The notes: a model not told the origin generated them from the sequence alone. Positions 7,488 through 16,382 are shown, counted from the first letter of the stretch. The stretch is DNA of 51,103 nucleotides from Lentisphaeria bacterium UBA1732 (GCA_002315855.1 DCIG01000004.1:1-51103); one strand, 5' to 3'. Translations and numbers: made by a program.

Positions 7488-9386
7488 ATGACCCCTATTG
7501 ACTACTCATACTACCGCACACTCACCGCGAAAGAGCTGGAAGAAAAGATTCGCTATTTCAACAGCCGGTACTGGAATGACTCCGATGCCGAAATATCGGA
7601 CGACGACTTCGACTTCATTACGCGTTTGCTTGCGGAAAAAGACCCGGAAAACCTTCTGCTGTCGCAGGTCAACTCTCCGGGTGTCGCCGCTGCGTCCACG
7701 ATTCGCCACGATCCGCCGATGCTGTCTCTCGATAAAGTCTATTCTCTTCCTGAGCTGGAGTCATGGGTGGAAAAAACGGTGCGTTCTCCGGAAGAAGAAC
7801 TGCTTGTCCAGCCGAAATTCGACGGGATTTCCGTTCTGTGGGAGAACGGAGTTCTCTCCACACGCGGCGACGGAATCACAGGTCAGGTGGTTACCGCAAA
7901 AGTACCGCTGATTGACCTCGAAACAATCGAGGGTGTCATTCCGCTTGCAGAATGTCCCCATGCGGTTCTCGGCGAACTGCTCATCCGCACTGATGACTTT
8001 CAGAATCTGTACAGCAAAATCATCAATGCCAATGGCCGTCCGTTCAAAAATTCGCGCAACGCCATCGGCGGCATTATGAGCTTGAAAGACATTTCATCCA
8101 TGCTGGCACAGCACGCCCGCCTCACCATGGTGGATTACAGTATATTCTCGCGCAAAACGACCGCAAATCATCTCCACAACGACTGGCAAATGATTCTTGA
8201 TGAAATCGAGGAGCTCCCCTACCCCATGGACGGGCTGGTCGTCAAACTCGCGGACGGCGAATACATGCGCTCACTGGGAAACACTGTCCATCATCCGCGC
8301 GGGCAAATCGCATTCAAATTCAGCGGCGTGCGCCGTACCACGAAACTGCTGGGCGTAACATGGAGTTTCGGAAAAAACTGCCTTACTCCGGTGGCGGAAC
8401 TTGCCCCCATTGAAATCAACGGCACGACCATACGCCGCGCCACGCTCCATAATCTCCAGAACATCCTGACGCGGGATATTCAAATCGGGGACATGGTTAC
8501 AGTGGAACGAGCCGGCGATGTCATTCCGAAAATCATCAAAAGCGAACCCGGCACGGAACGCAAAGACTGCCTGATTACACATTGCCCCTGCTGCGGCAGT
8601 GAACTGGTGCACGACCTGCCGGAGCTGCGGTGCGTCAACCCCGAATGTCTGGAAACACGCCTTCAGAATCTTCTTGCCGCAGTCCGGAACATCGGCATAG
8701 AGCGTCTGGGAGAACCGAATCTGCGGAAAATCATGACCGACCTGAATGTGCGTACTCTCCCACAGCTTTTCAACCTCTCCATGCTGGATATTTACAGCCT
8801 TGACGGATTTCAGGGAACCTCCACACAAAATCTGTACCGGGAAATTCAGGCCGCAAGAACAGTTCCCGCCTGCAAACTTCTCGCCGCGCTCAACATCAAA
8901 GGCATCGGTCCCAATATCGCTCGGACAATCCTGAAAAAGTATTCGCTGGCACAGCTTCGCGAAGCACAGCCAGAAGAACTTGCTCAAATTGAGGGTATCG
9001 GACCGGAACGCGCAAAAAGCGTCTATGAAACACTCCGCGACCAAGCCTCCATTCTGGATGAATTGCTGAGCTGCATTACGCTGGTTTCGGATACCGGAGA
9101 CGGCTCCGCTCCGAAGATTTGCTTCACGGGGAAAATGCCCGAAAAACGGGCATGGTACGAACAGATTGCAAAAAATGCGGGCTATCTTCCGGTTGACAGC
9201 GTTACCGAGTCCACGTCCCTGCTTGTAACCTCAAATCCGGACCAAATATCCGGCAAAACGGCAGATGCGAAACGCCTCGGCGTACCAATTCAATCCCTGA
9301 ATCTCTGGCTGGACTCCGTCCGTACTTTCGTCCCCAAAAAAGAAGAGCCCGAAGCGGAAGAAGAGCAGCTCACGTTTGACTTCTGA
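7488..9386 (+). CDS. ligA: NAD-dependent DNA ligase
   Basis: The protein seals nicks in DNA using NAD+. In order: a divergent Ia domain (YWNDSDAEISDDDFD), the PMLSLDKVYS segment, the adenylation site KFDG with nucleophile Lys110, TRGDG, LGELLIR, PMDGLVVK, an OB fold, a four-cysteine zinc finger (CPCC ... CVNPEC), helix-hairpin-helix repeats (IKGIGPNIA, IEGIGPERA) and a C-terminal BRCT domain (ICFTGKMPEKR...). The 632 residues are slightly below the usual 660-690, and several motifs are unorthodox: KFDGIS where KxDGxA is usual, and PRGQIAFKF where PRWAIAYKF is usual. It could be the main ligase of a divergent lineage or a second, specialised ligase. There is no obvious Shine-Dalgarno sequence before the ATG. 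Confidence 0.93.
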   Translation: MTPIDYSYYRTLTAKELEEKIRYFNSRYWNDSDAEISDDDFDFITRLLAEKDPENLLLSQVNSPGVAAASTIRHDPPMLSLDKVYSLPELESWVEKTVRSPEEELLVQPKFDGISVLWENGVLSTRGDGITGQVVTAKVPLIDLETIEGVIPLAECPHAVLGELLIRTDDFQNLYSKIINANGRPFKNSRNAIGGIMSLKDISSMLAQHARLTMVDYSIFSRKTTANHLHNDWQMILDEIEELPYPMDGLVVKLADGEYMRSLGNTVHHPRGQIAFKFSGVRRTTKLLGVTWSFGKNCLTPVAELAPIEINGTTIRRATLHNLQNILTRDIQIGDMVTVERAGDVIPKIIKSEPGTERKDCLITHCPCCGSELVHDLPELRCVNPECLETRLQNLLAAVRNIGIERLGEPNLRKIMTDLNVRTLPQLFNLSMLDIYSLDGFQGTSTQNLYREIQAARTVPACKLLAALNIKGIGPNIARTILKKYSLAQLREAQPEELAQIEGIGPERAKSVYETLRDQASILDELLSCITLVSDTGDGSAPKICFTGKMPEKRAWYEQIAKNAGYLPVDSVTESTSLLVTSNPDQISGKTADAKRLGVPIQSLNLWLDSVRTFVPKKEEPEAEEEQLTFDF

Positions 9387-9451
9387 TTCTGCTTGCAAGC
9401 CCCCGAAAAACATGTTCCGGCGCAGACCGGACGAGTGAAACGCATCCTGCC

Positions 9452-10057
9452 TTACATCACATACGGATTATTGCGTTTTTCTTCCGCAATATCGGTTTCG
9501 GGACCGTGTCCCGGAATCACGCGTGTCTGATCGGGCAGTGCATTCAGCAGTTTTCTGACCGACCGAATCAGCAGGGTACTGTCGCCGCCGGGCAAATCAG
9601 TCCGCCCGATGCTGTTGCGGAAAAGCGTGTCTCCGGACAGCAGGACATCATCTTCCGCCAGATAATAGGATGTGCCGCCGGGCGAATGACCGGGACAGGC
9701 GAAAACACCGATGCCGGGGGCTTCGGGCGGCCACATCGTGGCAGGCAGATTCTTCGCCGCAGGATAGTAGGGCGGGATGGCATTCTCCGGACTGTTGTAC
9801 AGCGGCAAATCCGCCGGATTCAGGTACACTTTCGTGATTTTCATATCCTCCGCCAGTTCACCCGCACCTGAAATATGGTCGACATGAGCGTGTGTAAACA
9901 AAATCACCGCCTCATCATACTCAAATTTGCGACTTTCCGAACGGATCAGTTTCCAGTCTCCGCCGGGGTCGACGATGTACAGAGTACGCGAGCCATTCAA
10001 CTGAAATAAGACACAGTTCACCTCAAAAAGGCCAACCGTAACGCGAACAAGTTTCAT
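9452..10057 (-). CDS. MBL-fold metallo-hydrolase (glyoxalase II-like)
   Basis: The 201-residue protein has the metallo-beta-lactamase zinc motif THAHVDH (His56, His58, Asp60, His61), a later CPGHSPGG and LLSGDTLF, and a terminal IPGHGPETD, as in the short hydroxyacylglutathione-hydrolase-like family. It is cytoplasmic, probably cleaving a thioester or similar bond, with substrate unknown. The start has AAGGTG about nine bases upstream. It begins 24 bases after the TadG-like stop and reads the same way, so it may be the last gene of the pilus transcript, though a functional link is not obvious. Confidence 0.9.
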   Translation of the reverse strand: MKLVRVTVGLFEVNCVLFQLNGSRTLYIVDPGGDWKLIRSESRKFEYDEAVILFTHAHVDHISGAGELAEDMKITKVYLNPADLPLYNSPENAIPPYYPAAKNLPATMWPPEAPGIGVFACPGHSPGGTSYYLAEDDVLLSGDTLFRNSIGRTDLPGGDSTLLIRSVRKLLNALPDQTRVIPGHGPETDIAEEKRNNPYVM

Positions 10058-10081
10058 AAATCTTTCACCTTTTCTGCAACA

Positions 10082-12064
10082 TCAATGGAGGGATGCCGGA
10101 CCATAACGGGTTCCGCCCGAAGAGCCGGACACCCAGTCTTCACAATGATCTTTGTTTCGGGAAGTAACCACACGATTGCCGGAATTGTCATAAGCCCAGG
10201 TGGCAGGCGATTCCAGCCAGTCGATGCCCCGCTGACGGAAATCCTCGTTGTCCAGCATCTTCAAGGCATTGTGGTAGTACGAGAAATAACTGAGATGATT
10301 CGGATAGCGTTCCGATGCTTTCTTCCACGTTTCATCCAGAGAAAGCGACTCCGAAAGAAGCGGGATATACTCGGTCAGGAAATAAAACCAGTCCAAATCC
10401 AGGGAAGAAAAGCCGGGGGCGTCCTCCAGCGCAATCGGAATGAGTGCGGTTTTCTCGAACACCGGCAAAATCATTCTGCCCGCCTCAAAAGGACGCAGGA
10501 TTTCCCCGTTGTCCGCTGCAATCCGCCCGATTGGTTTCGCCTGTGCATTCGCTCTGATTTCCACTGCATGATCCATTTGATTCTGAGCATTGGACATACG
10601 GGCCGCACCGCCGTGATCCCTCATCCCGTTCAGAGCACTGCCCATGGTGCGCCGTTTGTTCTTCTGCCCCATTTTCCCGGTCATCAATGCTGCATCCTGT
10701 TCCGCTTCAAAATAGGACAATGCGCCCGAATAATAGTCCACGCCCTCTTTGAATGAACTCCGCAGGTAACGCCGCCATTCGTTGACCGTCTCATCCGAAT
10801 AAGGAACCCACGAATCATCAAATACAGCCCAGTTCAGAAGCGGGAGCAGATTGTACCGGAAATCACGATCAGAAGAATTGTAGAATCCACGGTCGCCCCC
10901 CGTAGGCGTTACATTCAGATAGCGCATGGAAATGATTCGCCCCGCCTCATCCGTGCGTGTGCCCAGATCTTCCACCGTAACCGAATAGGGATACGGGTCC
11001 TCCGAATCAAATTTTTCCGAAAAAGGTGTTTCCGAACTGTCAAGGAGAGCTTGAACCGCCTCTTTCTCATACGCACTGTCATACACATCCCTGTCGTTTC
11101 TGATCTCACAATGCACCGATAATATTTCCGACTGACCGGAAAAATTCTCCTCAAAATCGCATTTGAAATTGCCCCACCAGTTCCCCGCAAAATCTTTATC
11201 CAGAAGCTCTTTCAGTTCACACCAGTTGTTTCCGTGAATCGCCTCGTAAATGTGCTTGTTGCTGAGAATGGAAATCATCTCATTGGGCGGGTCTCCGCTC
11301 AGCGACGGTGCCCCGATGAACTCCACCCGCGAACCTGCGGCAATCCCGTAAGCACGGTTGGTCAGCCCCTCGTATGGGTCTTCGTATGCCCGCATATCCA
11401 TAATGGCCTGAATCATGGAAACGTAGGGACCGCGCCAGGAATAATCATAAAGCAGTTGAGGAATAATCGCCTCATTCCCGTACACATCGCCGCGATAAAG
11501 CAAACCGAGATGTTCCATAAACATCTGTCCTGCCCGCTCATTGTAGTTCAGCCCGTTTTTCTTCGCCGCCTGCTGAGCCGCGCCAAACCCGATCAGAGGG
11601 CCGGCGAAAGCCACACGCGTCTGAAGCTGGGACACCAGCTTGTCCACGACAGATACACGATGTTTCTCCTTGTCCACACGAATCAGCTCCTGCACAAGCC
11701 GCTGGACATCGAAATATCCGTTCTGATCCGTCAGTGCTTCGGGGGGAGGCACCTGCGTATACGGGTCCATTCCGATTCCGAAAAATGGATCGGAAATCAG
11801 CACGCCGGTCGCCCGCACCAAGTTCAAATCGCCAATCAGATTCAGCGTTTCTTTCTGCCATTCAGCCCCGGTCAAGGCCGCTGCGTCCACGGCATTCTGC
11901 ACCTTGACTTTTCCGCGAATCACATTCTGAATATCGAACAGAAGCACAATTGCAATCACAATCAGAATCATCGCGACCAAAGACAAAACCAGAACCTGCC
12001 CGCTTTCCGCACCTCGCGAAAGACGTTTTTTTGCCTCAAATCCGTTGTTTCGTGTGCCCTGCAT
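10082..12064 (-). CDS. TadG-like pilus assembly protein
   Basis: This 660-residue protein starts with a basic N-terminus and ESG-Q, a single hydrophobic helix at about 24-46, then a segment typical of TadG (KVKVQNAVDAAALTGAEWQ, about 52-70), in which disordered small residues follow the membrane anchor. The remainder is a large extracytoplasmic domain without recognised motifs, much longer than most TadG N-terminal modules; no von Willebrand MIDAS motif (DxSxS) could be seen. It probably takes part in a Flp/Tad-like surface appendage or a related export structure. The TadE-like gene ends six bases before its start, with GGAG inside that gene's end serving as ribosome binding site. Confidence 0.75.
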   Translation of the reverse strand: MQGTRNNGFEAKKRLSRGAESGQVLVLSLVAMILIVIAIVLLFDIQNVIRGKVKVQNAVDAAALTGAEWQKETLNLIGDLNLVRATGVLISDPFFGIGMDPYTQVPPPEALTDQNGYFDVQRLVQELIRVDKEKHRVSVVDKLVSQLQTRVAFAGPLIGFGAAQQAAKKNGLNYNERAGQMFMEHLGLLYRGDVYGNEAIIPQLLYDYSWRGPYVSMIQAIMDMRAYEDPYEGLTNRAYGIAAGSRVEFIGAPSLSGDPPNEMISILSNKHIYEAIHGNNWCELKELLDKDFAGNWWGNFKCDFEENFSGQSEILSVHCEIRNDRDVYDSAYEKEAVQALLDSSETPFSEKFDSEDPYPYSVTVEDLGTRTDEAGRIISMRYLNVTPTGGDRGFYNSSDRDFRYNLLPLLNWAVFDDSWVPYSDETVNEWRRYLRSSFKEGVDYYSGALSYFEAEQDAALMTGKMGQKNKRRTMGSALNGMRDHGGAARMSNAQNQMDHAVEIRANAQAKPIGRIAADNGEILRPFEAGRMILPVFEKTALIPIALEDAPGFSSLDLDWFYFLTEYIPLLSESLSLDETWKKASERYPNHLSYFSYYHNALKMLDNEDFRQRGIDWLESPATWAYDNSGNRVVTSRNKDHCEDWVSGSSGGTRYGPASLH

Positions 12065-12070
12065 ATCCGC

Positions 12071-12694
12071 TTACTCCAAAAATGCCGAAGAATGATTCGT
12101 CAGTTCTGTCTCTTTTTCTATCCGGGCTTTATCATCGCCTGTCAAATAGTCCGCAAGCGGAATTTCCAGAGGATAATTGTTCATTTCGAGGTCAAAATGC
12201 GTGCGCTCGTTGAATGTATTGATGGTCATATCGAGATACGCTCCGCTCCGCCCGCATACAGGACAGTTTCCGTTCAGGGGCTTCCCGTAATCCGGGCAGT
12301 GATAATCGGTGTGGCGAAGTTCTTCCCCGTACCAATAACTGTACTCCATCCACCTCGTTCCCCTCATAAAACGCCGGATTGCATTCTTCTCATGCTCAAA
12401 CTGGCTGTATGTATTGTAAAACTGCGAAGTCCGCATCGGCTCAATCATGTCCCCGGAGGCCGGAATCAGCTTCACCTGAGCTTCTCTCGCGGCAAGATCA
12501 TCACAGAACCCTACAGCCGATGAACGCGCCCCGCGGAATGAGGCATAATCCACAATCATATTCGCAACGGACAGCTGAAAAATCTGAATCAGACCGAAAA
12601 CAATCAGCAGCAGCAGAATGATGGACAGCAGGGATTCCAGCATTGCCGCCCCGCGCTCCCCTCGTCTGCGGTGTTTGCGCACAAAATGCACCAT
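12071..12694 (-). CDS. TadE-like minor pilin
   Basis: From ATG at 12694 the protein is 207 residues: a basic leader, then ERG-AAMLESLLS with Glu at +5 after a putative prepilin-peptidase Gly15, and a hydrophobic helix at about 18-42 with LIQIFQLSVAN. This is the class IVb prepilin pattern shared with TadE pseudopilins. The C-terminal part has four cysteines in CPDYG ... CPVCG, which could bind a metal. A longer reading frame from TTG at 12820 or ATG at 12799 exists, but a purine-rich GAGGAGGAGAGG precedes the chosen ATG. It lies between the Flp-like prepilin and the TadG-like gene. Confidence 0.75.
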   Translation of the reverse strand: MVHFVRKHRRRGERGAAMLESLLSIILLLLIVFGLIQIFQLSVANMIVDYASFRGARSSAVGFCDDLAAREAQVKLIPASGDMIEPMRTSQFYNTYSQFEHEKNAIRRFMRGTRWMEYSYWYGEELRHTDYHCPDYGKPLNGNCPVCGRSGAYLDMTINTFNERTHFDLEMNNYPLEIPLADYLTGDDKARIEKETELTNHSSAFLE

Positions 12695-12826
12695 ACCCCC
12701 TGCCCTCTCCTCCTCAAACCGGGCTGAAACAAGAAAGCGATACGGCATATCTTTCCGAAAATGCCGTATCGTTGCCATAAATTGTCTTTCGCCGCTCATT
12801 GAGCCGCCGCGTTGGTTCAAATCAAC

Positions 12827-13087
12827 TTAAAAATTGATGTTGGACGGACCGTCTTTGTCCATTTCCTGAAGATTTTTCAGGCTGTCTCCCTCATCTCCGG
12901 CCGCTTGAGACGCACTGTCCGACCCGATTGCAGAGGCAGACCCCGCAATCAAAGCCTTGATTCGGTCGGAAAACAGTCCCAGCACGGTCAAAGCCGCCAC
13001 AGCCACAATCGCAATCACGATGATGTACTCCAGGATAGCCTGTCCGCGGGTTTGTCTGATCATGCGTTTCATTTTACTGTTTTTCAT
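12827..13087 (-). CDS. Flp-type prepilin, 86 residues
   Basis: The sequence has a short basic leader, Gly15, then QAILEY with Glu at +5 and Tyr at +6, followed by a hydrophobic helix (IIVIAIVAVAALTVLGLF). This G-xxxxEY signature defines class IVb (Flp) prepilins. The mature chain would be about 71 residues with a Ser/Ala/Asp-rich, soluble tail, longer than the minimal Flp pilin. AAGGAG stands nine bases before the ATG at 13087, which rules out the 17-codon upstream extension. Confidence 0.8.
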   Translation of the reverse strand: MKNSKMKRMIRQTRGQAILEYIIVIAIVAVAALTVLGLFSDRIKALIAGSASAIGSDSASQAAGDEGDSLKNLQEMDKDGPSNINF

Positions 13088-13125
13088 AAGATAACTCCTT
13101 GGTGCAAAAAAGGGTTGATGAATCA

Positions 13126-13287
13126 TTACGGTTCCCACGCCACCAGCTCGATGATACGCCAGCCATACTCCATGAAAAGCCCCGTGAAAAGGACCAGCAT
13201 CAGGGCGATCATGACAGTCATGACAAGCATAATGGAGTATTCTGCGAGGACTTGTCCTGATTCATTGTGTCGGTGGATTCGCTTCAT
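13126..13287 (-). CDS. Small Flp-type prepilin, 53 residues
   Basis: This short frame encodes MKRIHRHNESG, then QVLAEY (Glu +5, Tyr +6 after Gly11) and a hydrophobic helix rich in Met, Leu and Val, ending GWRIIELVAWEP. That is the G-xxxxEY class IVb prepilin pattern and makes it the likely major Flp-like pilin of the cluster. It is the first gene after the promoter at 13361-13389 and is followed 38 bases later by the 86-residue prepilin. The high similarity of the N-terminal motif to its neighbour (GQ..LEY/GQ..AEY) and to the TadG-like leader (ESGQVL) supports it as a real gene. Confidence 0.8.
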   Translation of the reverse strand: MKRIHRHNESGQVLAEYSIMLVMTVMIALMLVLFTGLFMEYGWRIIELVAWEP

Positions 13288-13360
13288 CGGTCTTCCATGT
13301 GATTGTGCGGGAAAATTGTTTTTCTGCCCGGAAATGCTTCATCCGCAGTTCCGGTATAGT

Positions 13361-13389
13361 ACATTAGCATAAAAGACAATAACTTTCAA
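13361..13389 (-). promoter_or_regulatory. Promoter of the Tad-like pilus cluster
   Basis: TTGAAA (13389-13384), 17-base spacer, TAATGT (13366-13361) on the minus strand, about 75 bases before the 53-residue prepilin. Confidence 0.6.
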
Positions 13390-13529
13390 ATGAAGAATCA
13401 AAGAAAAAACAGTTTTTTTCGTAACAAAAAGGCTGAAATGAGTAATTTTGCAATTATTTTTTCATCGGCATAAGGAAATCGGGAGACGGGCCTTCGATAC
13501 TTTTTTTGCATTTTTTTCGCGCAAAATAC

Positions 13530-13557
13530 TTGAAAAAAGCCTTTTTTGAACTATTTT
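13530..13557 (+). promoter_or_regulatory. Promoter of the gene at 13644
   Basis: TTGAAA at 13530-13535, 16-base spacer, TATTTT at 13552-13557; leader about 80 bases. Confidence 0.55.
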
Positions 13558-13643
13558 AAACGCGTTTTCAGTCATGCCCGGTCAATCAAAATGATTTTTC
13601 CGCATGCAAAGAATGATTCACCAACGTTTTCGGAGTTTTACCC

Positions 13644-14525
13644 ATGGCGAAATACGACGTCAAAGATATTAACGGCAACGAGTTCAACGACCTTGAAGAA
13701 GATGCCATCGCTGCACTTGTCAATCAGGATCAGGTTACAGGCACCTGCTCCATGAAAAAAGCCATCATGCGCGAATGGAAAGTGGCGAAAAAATTTGAAT
13801 TTCTCGCCACTCCGCTGGCAGAACAGGCAATGCGTTTCGCCAAGGCAAAAGACGAAGGCGGAAACGGCGATGCGGCGCAGGAACTGGCCAAGGCGGAAGA
13901 TAAAAAGTACCGTCCCGTCCCGGCGGATGTTTCAAGCCGGCTGAATGCGTTCAAATATGAGTTCATCCGTGCGGCGGCCAAGCTCGTGCCCCTGCTCCTC
14001 GTGGCGATTCTGGCAATTTACGGGATTGCGTTCTTCACCGGCGGCTCGCTGCCTGCTCCCAATCTGCCTAAACAGCCGGGACAGAAGTCCGCAAAAGCAG
14101 TGGAAACAACATTCGCCCAGCTCGATGAGGAATCTGATTTCACATTCGGTTCAAAATTCATTGATAAGACCACAAAGGTGGAATACATCTGCCTGAATCC
14201 GGCGAAAGGCAATGCCATCTGGTGCAAAGCTGATTTCCCCGTTCAGATTTTCACCATCGCATTCTTCATTTTCTTCTTCTGGGAAATCCTTGCGCTGGGC
14301 TATCCGCTCTGCACGACTCAGCAGACCCGCGGCATGGCGGAAGAAAACATTATCCTTGAAAATGCCAAAGACATCCGCATTGAAGTGGTTGCACTCCAGT
14401 CTTTGCCATACGTGGTCCTGTCTCTGATTCTGTGGCCGGTTTCCGGCTTGTTCGTGCTTGCACTGAAGCATTCTCCCATGGAATTTGCGACCTATACCTG
14501 CTGCGCGAAACTTTCCGAAAAATAA
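13644..14525 (+). CDS. Membrane protein, GYF_2-like plus degenerate RDD-like domains
   Basis: This 293-residue protein has an N-terminal soluble domain (about 1-70: KYDVKDINGNEFNDLEEDAIAAL ... GTCSMKKAIMREWKVA) that resembles the bacterial GYF_2 fold, usually a peptide-recognition module. A variable linker is followed by three hydrophobic segments at about 114-136, 203-228 and 246-274. The spacing and residues (SSRLNAFKYEFIRAAAKL, then TRGMAEENIILENAKD and a final helix) are reminiscent of RDD-family membrane domains, but the key Arg-Asp-Asp residues are not clearly kept. The assignment is therefore tentative. GGAG precedes the ATG by eight bases. It is transcribed divergently from the pilus cluster and ends at a strong terminator (14591-14628). 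Confidence 0.7.
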   Translation: MAKYDVKDINGNEFNDLEEDAIAALVNQDQVTGTCSMKKAIMREWKVAKKFEFLATPLAEQAMRFAKAKDEGGNGDAAQELAKAEDKKYRPVPADVSSRLNAFKYEFIRAAAKLVPLLLVAILAIYGIAFFTGGSLPAPNLPKQPGQKSAKAVETTFAQLDEESDFTFGSKFIDKTTKVEYICLNPAKGNAIWCKADFPVQIFTIAFFIFFFWEILALGYPLCTTQQTRGMAEENIILENAKDIRIEVVALQSLPYVVLSLILWPVSGLFVLALKHSPMEFATYTCCAKLSEK

Positions 14526-14590
14526 GTTCAGCAAAGCAGTCCGGGTACTGTCCGCAGCCAATGCGGATAAGCCCGAAAACACAAATCCAC

Positions 14591-14628
14591 AAGAACCGGA
14601 TCTCCGCGAGAAAACCGGTTCTTTTTTT
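14591..14628 (+). terminator. Rho-independent terminator
   Basis: AAGAACCGG pairs with CCGGTTCTT around a 14-base loop, followed by a run of T. It closes the gene ending at 14525. Confidence 0.85.
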
Positions 14629-14809
14629 GCATTTTGCGGAAAGCGGATTTGTTCGGAGGACGGACGCGGCGGGAAACGGCGAAGAATCGCGTTTTTCGGG
14701 CTTTCAGAAGATGCGGGAAGACGATTCACGCAGCCCGGCAGGGGCAACTATCCACAAAACCAAGTTAAAAGATGAAAAAAAGACGGAATAACTGCTTGAA
14801 TTTCCGTTT

Positions 14810-14837
14810 TTCGGTTGTAAGTTATATAAAATATAAT
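14810..14837 (+). promoter_or_regulatory. Putative promoter of the binding-protein gene
   Basis: A perfect -10 box TATAAT at 14832-14837 is preceded at 16 bases by a poor -35 (TTCGGT). A second option is TTGAAT (14796) with TAAGTT (14818). The exact promoter is unsure. Confidence 0.4.
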
Positions 14838-14873
14838 TTATACTGACAACCTTCATCCAAGAAAGTTTTTCTC

Positions 14874-16382
14874 ATGCACAAACGCACCTCAAAATGGACC
14901 AATGGACTTATTCGCACGTTCTGTGCGGCTTTTTCCGCTGCATTTCTGCTGACGGCCTGTCCCGGAACCGACAATAACTCCCCGCAGGATGATCCGAACA
15001 AACCTTTGATTGTCGCCTGCGATATTTCCTGTGCGCCATACGTCTATCAGGATATGGACACCGGGATGATTGCCGGAACGGATGTCGATATGGTGAAAGC
15101 ACTTGCAAACCGCATGGGACGCAAAGTCCGGTTTGCAGCGGTGCCGTTCTCTCAGATCATCGGAATGGTCGCAGACGGTCAAGCCGACCTCGGAATATCC
15201 TCCATCGCCGTCACGGAAGAGCGCAAAGGCAAAGTGCTGTTCACCGATGCCTACGAATCGGCCTCCTGCTCGATTGTTGCGCCGCAGAATGCCGCTGTTG
15301 CCAGCGCATCCGACCTCACCAGTCTTCGTGTTGCCATCAAGGAAGGCACCACATTTGCCGCTTATGCGAAAAATCACGTCAAAGAGCAGAATCTCTTTGA
15401 ATATCCGACCTACGATCAGGCTCTTCAGGCATTGGTTGAACGCAAAGCCGACGCAGTCCTGATGAACACCAAGCGCGCCGAACTTTTTGTGCTTGCGAAC
15501 CCCAAATACAAAAGAGTGGCCTCCAATATTGCGTCCGAAGATTTTGCAATCGCCGTCAATCCGAAAAAAGCGTCGCTGAAAGACAATATCAACAAAGCAT
15601 TTGCGGAACTCCGCACATCGAAATTCATGGAAAAGAACATGGCGCGCTATAAATCGCCGTCTTTCCTGAAGCAAATCGAACAGCCGGAAAAGATTCTGGT
15701 CGCCTGCATGGGGACCCAGTATCCGCCTTTTGTATTCGCCAGCAGCGGCAGTATCGTCGGCGTTGATATGGAAATCGCAAAGAATCTTGCGAGAAAACTC
15801 GGTGCGAAGCTGGTAATCAAGCAGGTCAATCCCGGCAGTATCGTGGACATGGTCGCCTCCGGCAAAGCCGACATCGGACTTTCCGGCATGAGTGCCACCG
15901 TGGAACGCAAATCCCGCGTTCTTTTCAGCGAACCATACTACGACAGCAAAAAGGCCATCGTGGTGCGCAGCGGCAATTTCGCGACATTCGACCAGCTTGC
16001 CGACGTGGCACTTGGTATTCAGACCGGGTCCGCCTGCGAAGCATTCCTGAACACGCTTCCCGTCAAGCCCAAAAACCTTTTCCGTTTCTCAACAACAACG
16101 GAAATGATTGATGCGCTGCGCAAAGGAACCATTCAGGCATTTGTCGATGACGGAATCTCCGCCGACATTACCGTTCAGCGTTATCTCGGCGAGCTTGAAA
16201 TCTCCGATGAAATCAATGATGTGGAGTCCTATGTCGTCCTCATCAATCCCGAAAAGAACGAAATCAAATCAGCCGCCGACCAGGTAATCAGGAATATGAA
16301 TCTGGACGGCACCCTGCCCGGCAGTTTCCGCAAATTCACGCAGATATACGTTGATTCAAACAGCCACAATATCTACTACTGA
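14874..16382 (+). CDS. Lipoprotein with two tandem solute-binding (SBP_bac_3) domains
   Basis: The 502-residue protein has a signal peptide ending in the lipobox LLTAC (Cys29), so it is a lipoprotein. It then contains two complete type 3 extracellular solute-binding domains in series, roughly 44-265 and 275-495. Each has the family pattern: a start like IVACDISCAPYVY / ILVACMGTQYPPFVF, a G.D.(D/E) segment, then ADLGISSIAVTEERKGKVLFTDAY / ADIGLSGMSATVERKSRVLFSEPYY. Such domains bind amino acids or similar solutes in the periplasm. No ABC permease or ATPase follows; instead larB starts 26 bases later. It may serve a distant transporter, or be a sensor. Duplicated binding domains in one lipoprotein are uncommon. 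Confidence 0.9.
   Translation: MHKRTSKWTNGLIRTFCAAFSAAFLLTACPGTDNNSPQDDPNKPLIVACDISCAPYVYQDMDTGMIAGTDVDMVKALANRMGRKVRFAAVPFSQIIGMVADGQADLGISSIAVTEERKGKVLFTDAYESASCSIVAPQNAAVASASDLTSLRVAIKEGTTFAAYAKNHVKEQNLFEYPTYDQALQALVERKADAVLMNTKRAELFVLANPKYKRVASNIASEDFAIAVNPKKASLKDNINKAFAELRTSKFMEKNMARYKSPSFLKQIEQPEKILVACMGTQYPPFVFASSGSIVGVDMEIAKNLARKLGAKLVIKQVNPGSIVDMVASGKADIGLSGMSATVERKSRVLFSEPYYDSKKAIVVRSGNFATFDQLADVALGIQTGSACEAFLNTLPVKPKNLFRFSTTTEMIDALRKGTIQAFVDDGISADITVQRYLGELEISDEINDVESYVVLINPEKNEIKSAADQVIRNMNLDGTLPGSFRKFTQIYVDSNSHNIYY

Larger units (their letters stand above)
13288..13643. other. Divergent intergenic region
   Basis: This 356-base AT-rich region contains the prepilin-operon promoter (minus, 13361-13389) and the promoter of the gene at 13644 (plus, 13530-13557). 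Between them (13390-13529) I see only A/T-rich sequence with no gene or clear hairpin. Confidence 0.6.
14526..14873. other. Intergenic region with terminator and promoter
   Basis: This 348-base gap holds the terminator of the upstream gene (14591-14628) and an AT-rich promoter region with TATAAT at 14832-14837. Two frames of about 100-120 codons cross it but overlap the upstream gene out of frame and lack ribosome binding sites, so no gene is called. Confidence 0.6.

Noticed and set aside
11234..12523. Plus-strand frame of 429 codons across the TadG/TadE region
   Set aside because: Spans two well-supported minus-strand genes and their junction with no domain of its own; a shadow.
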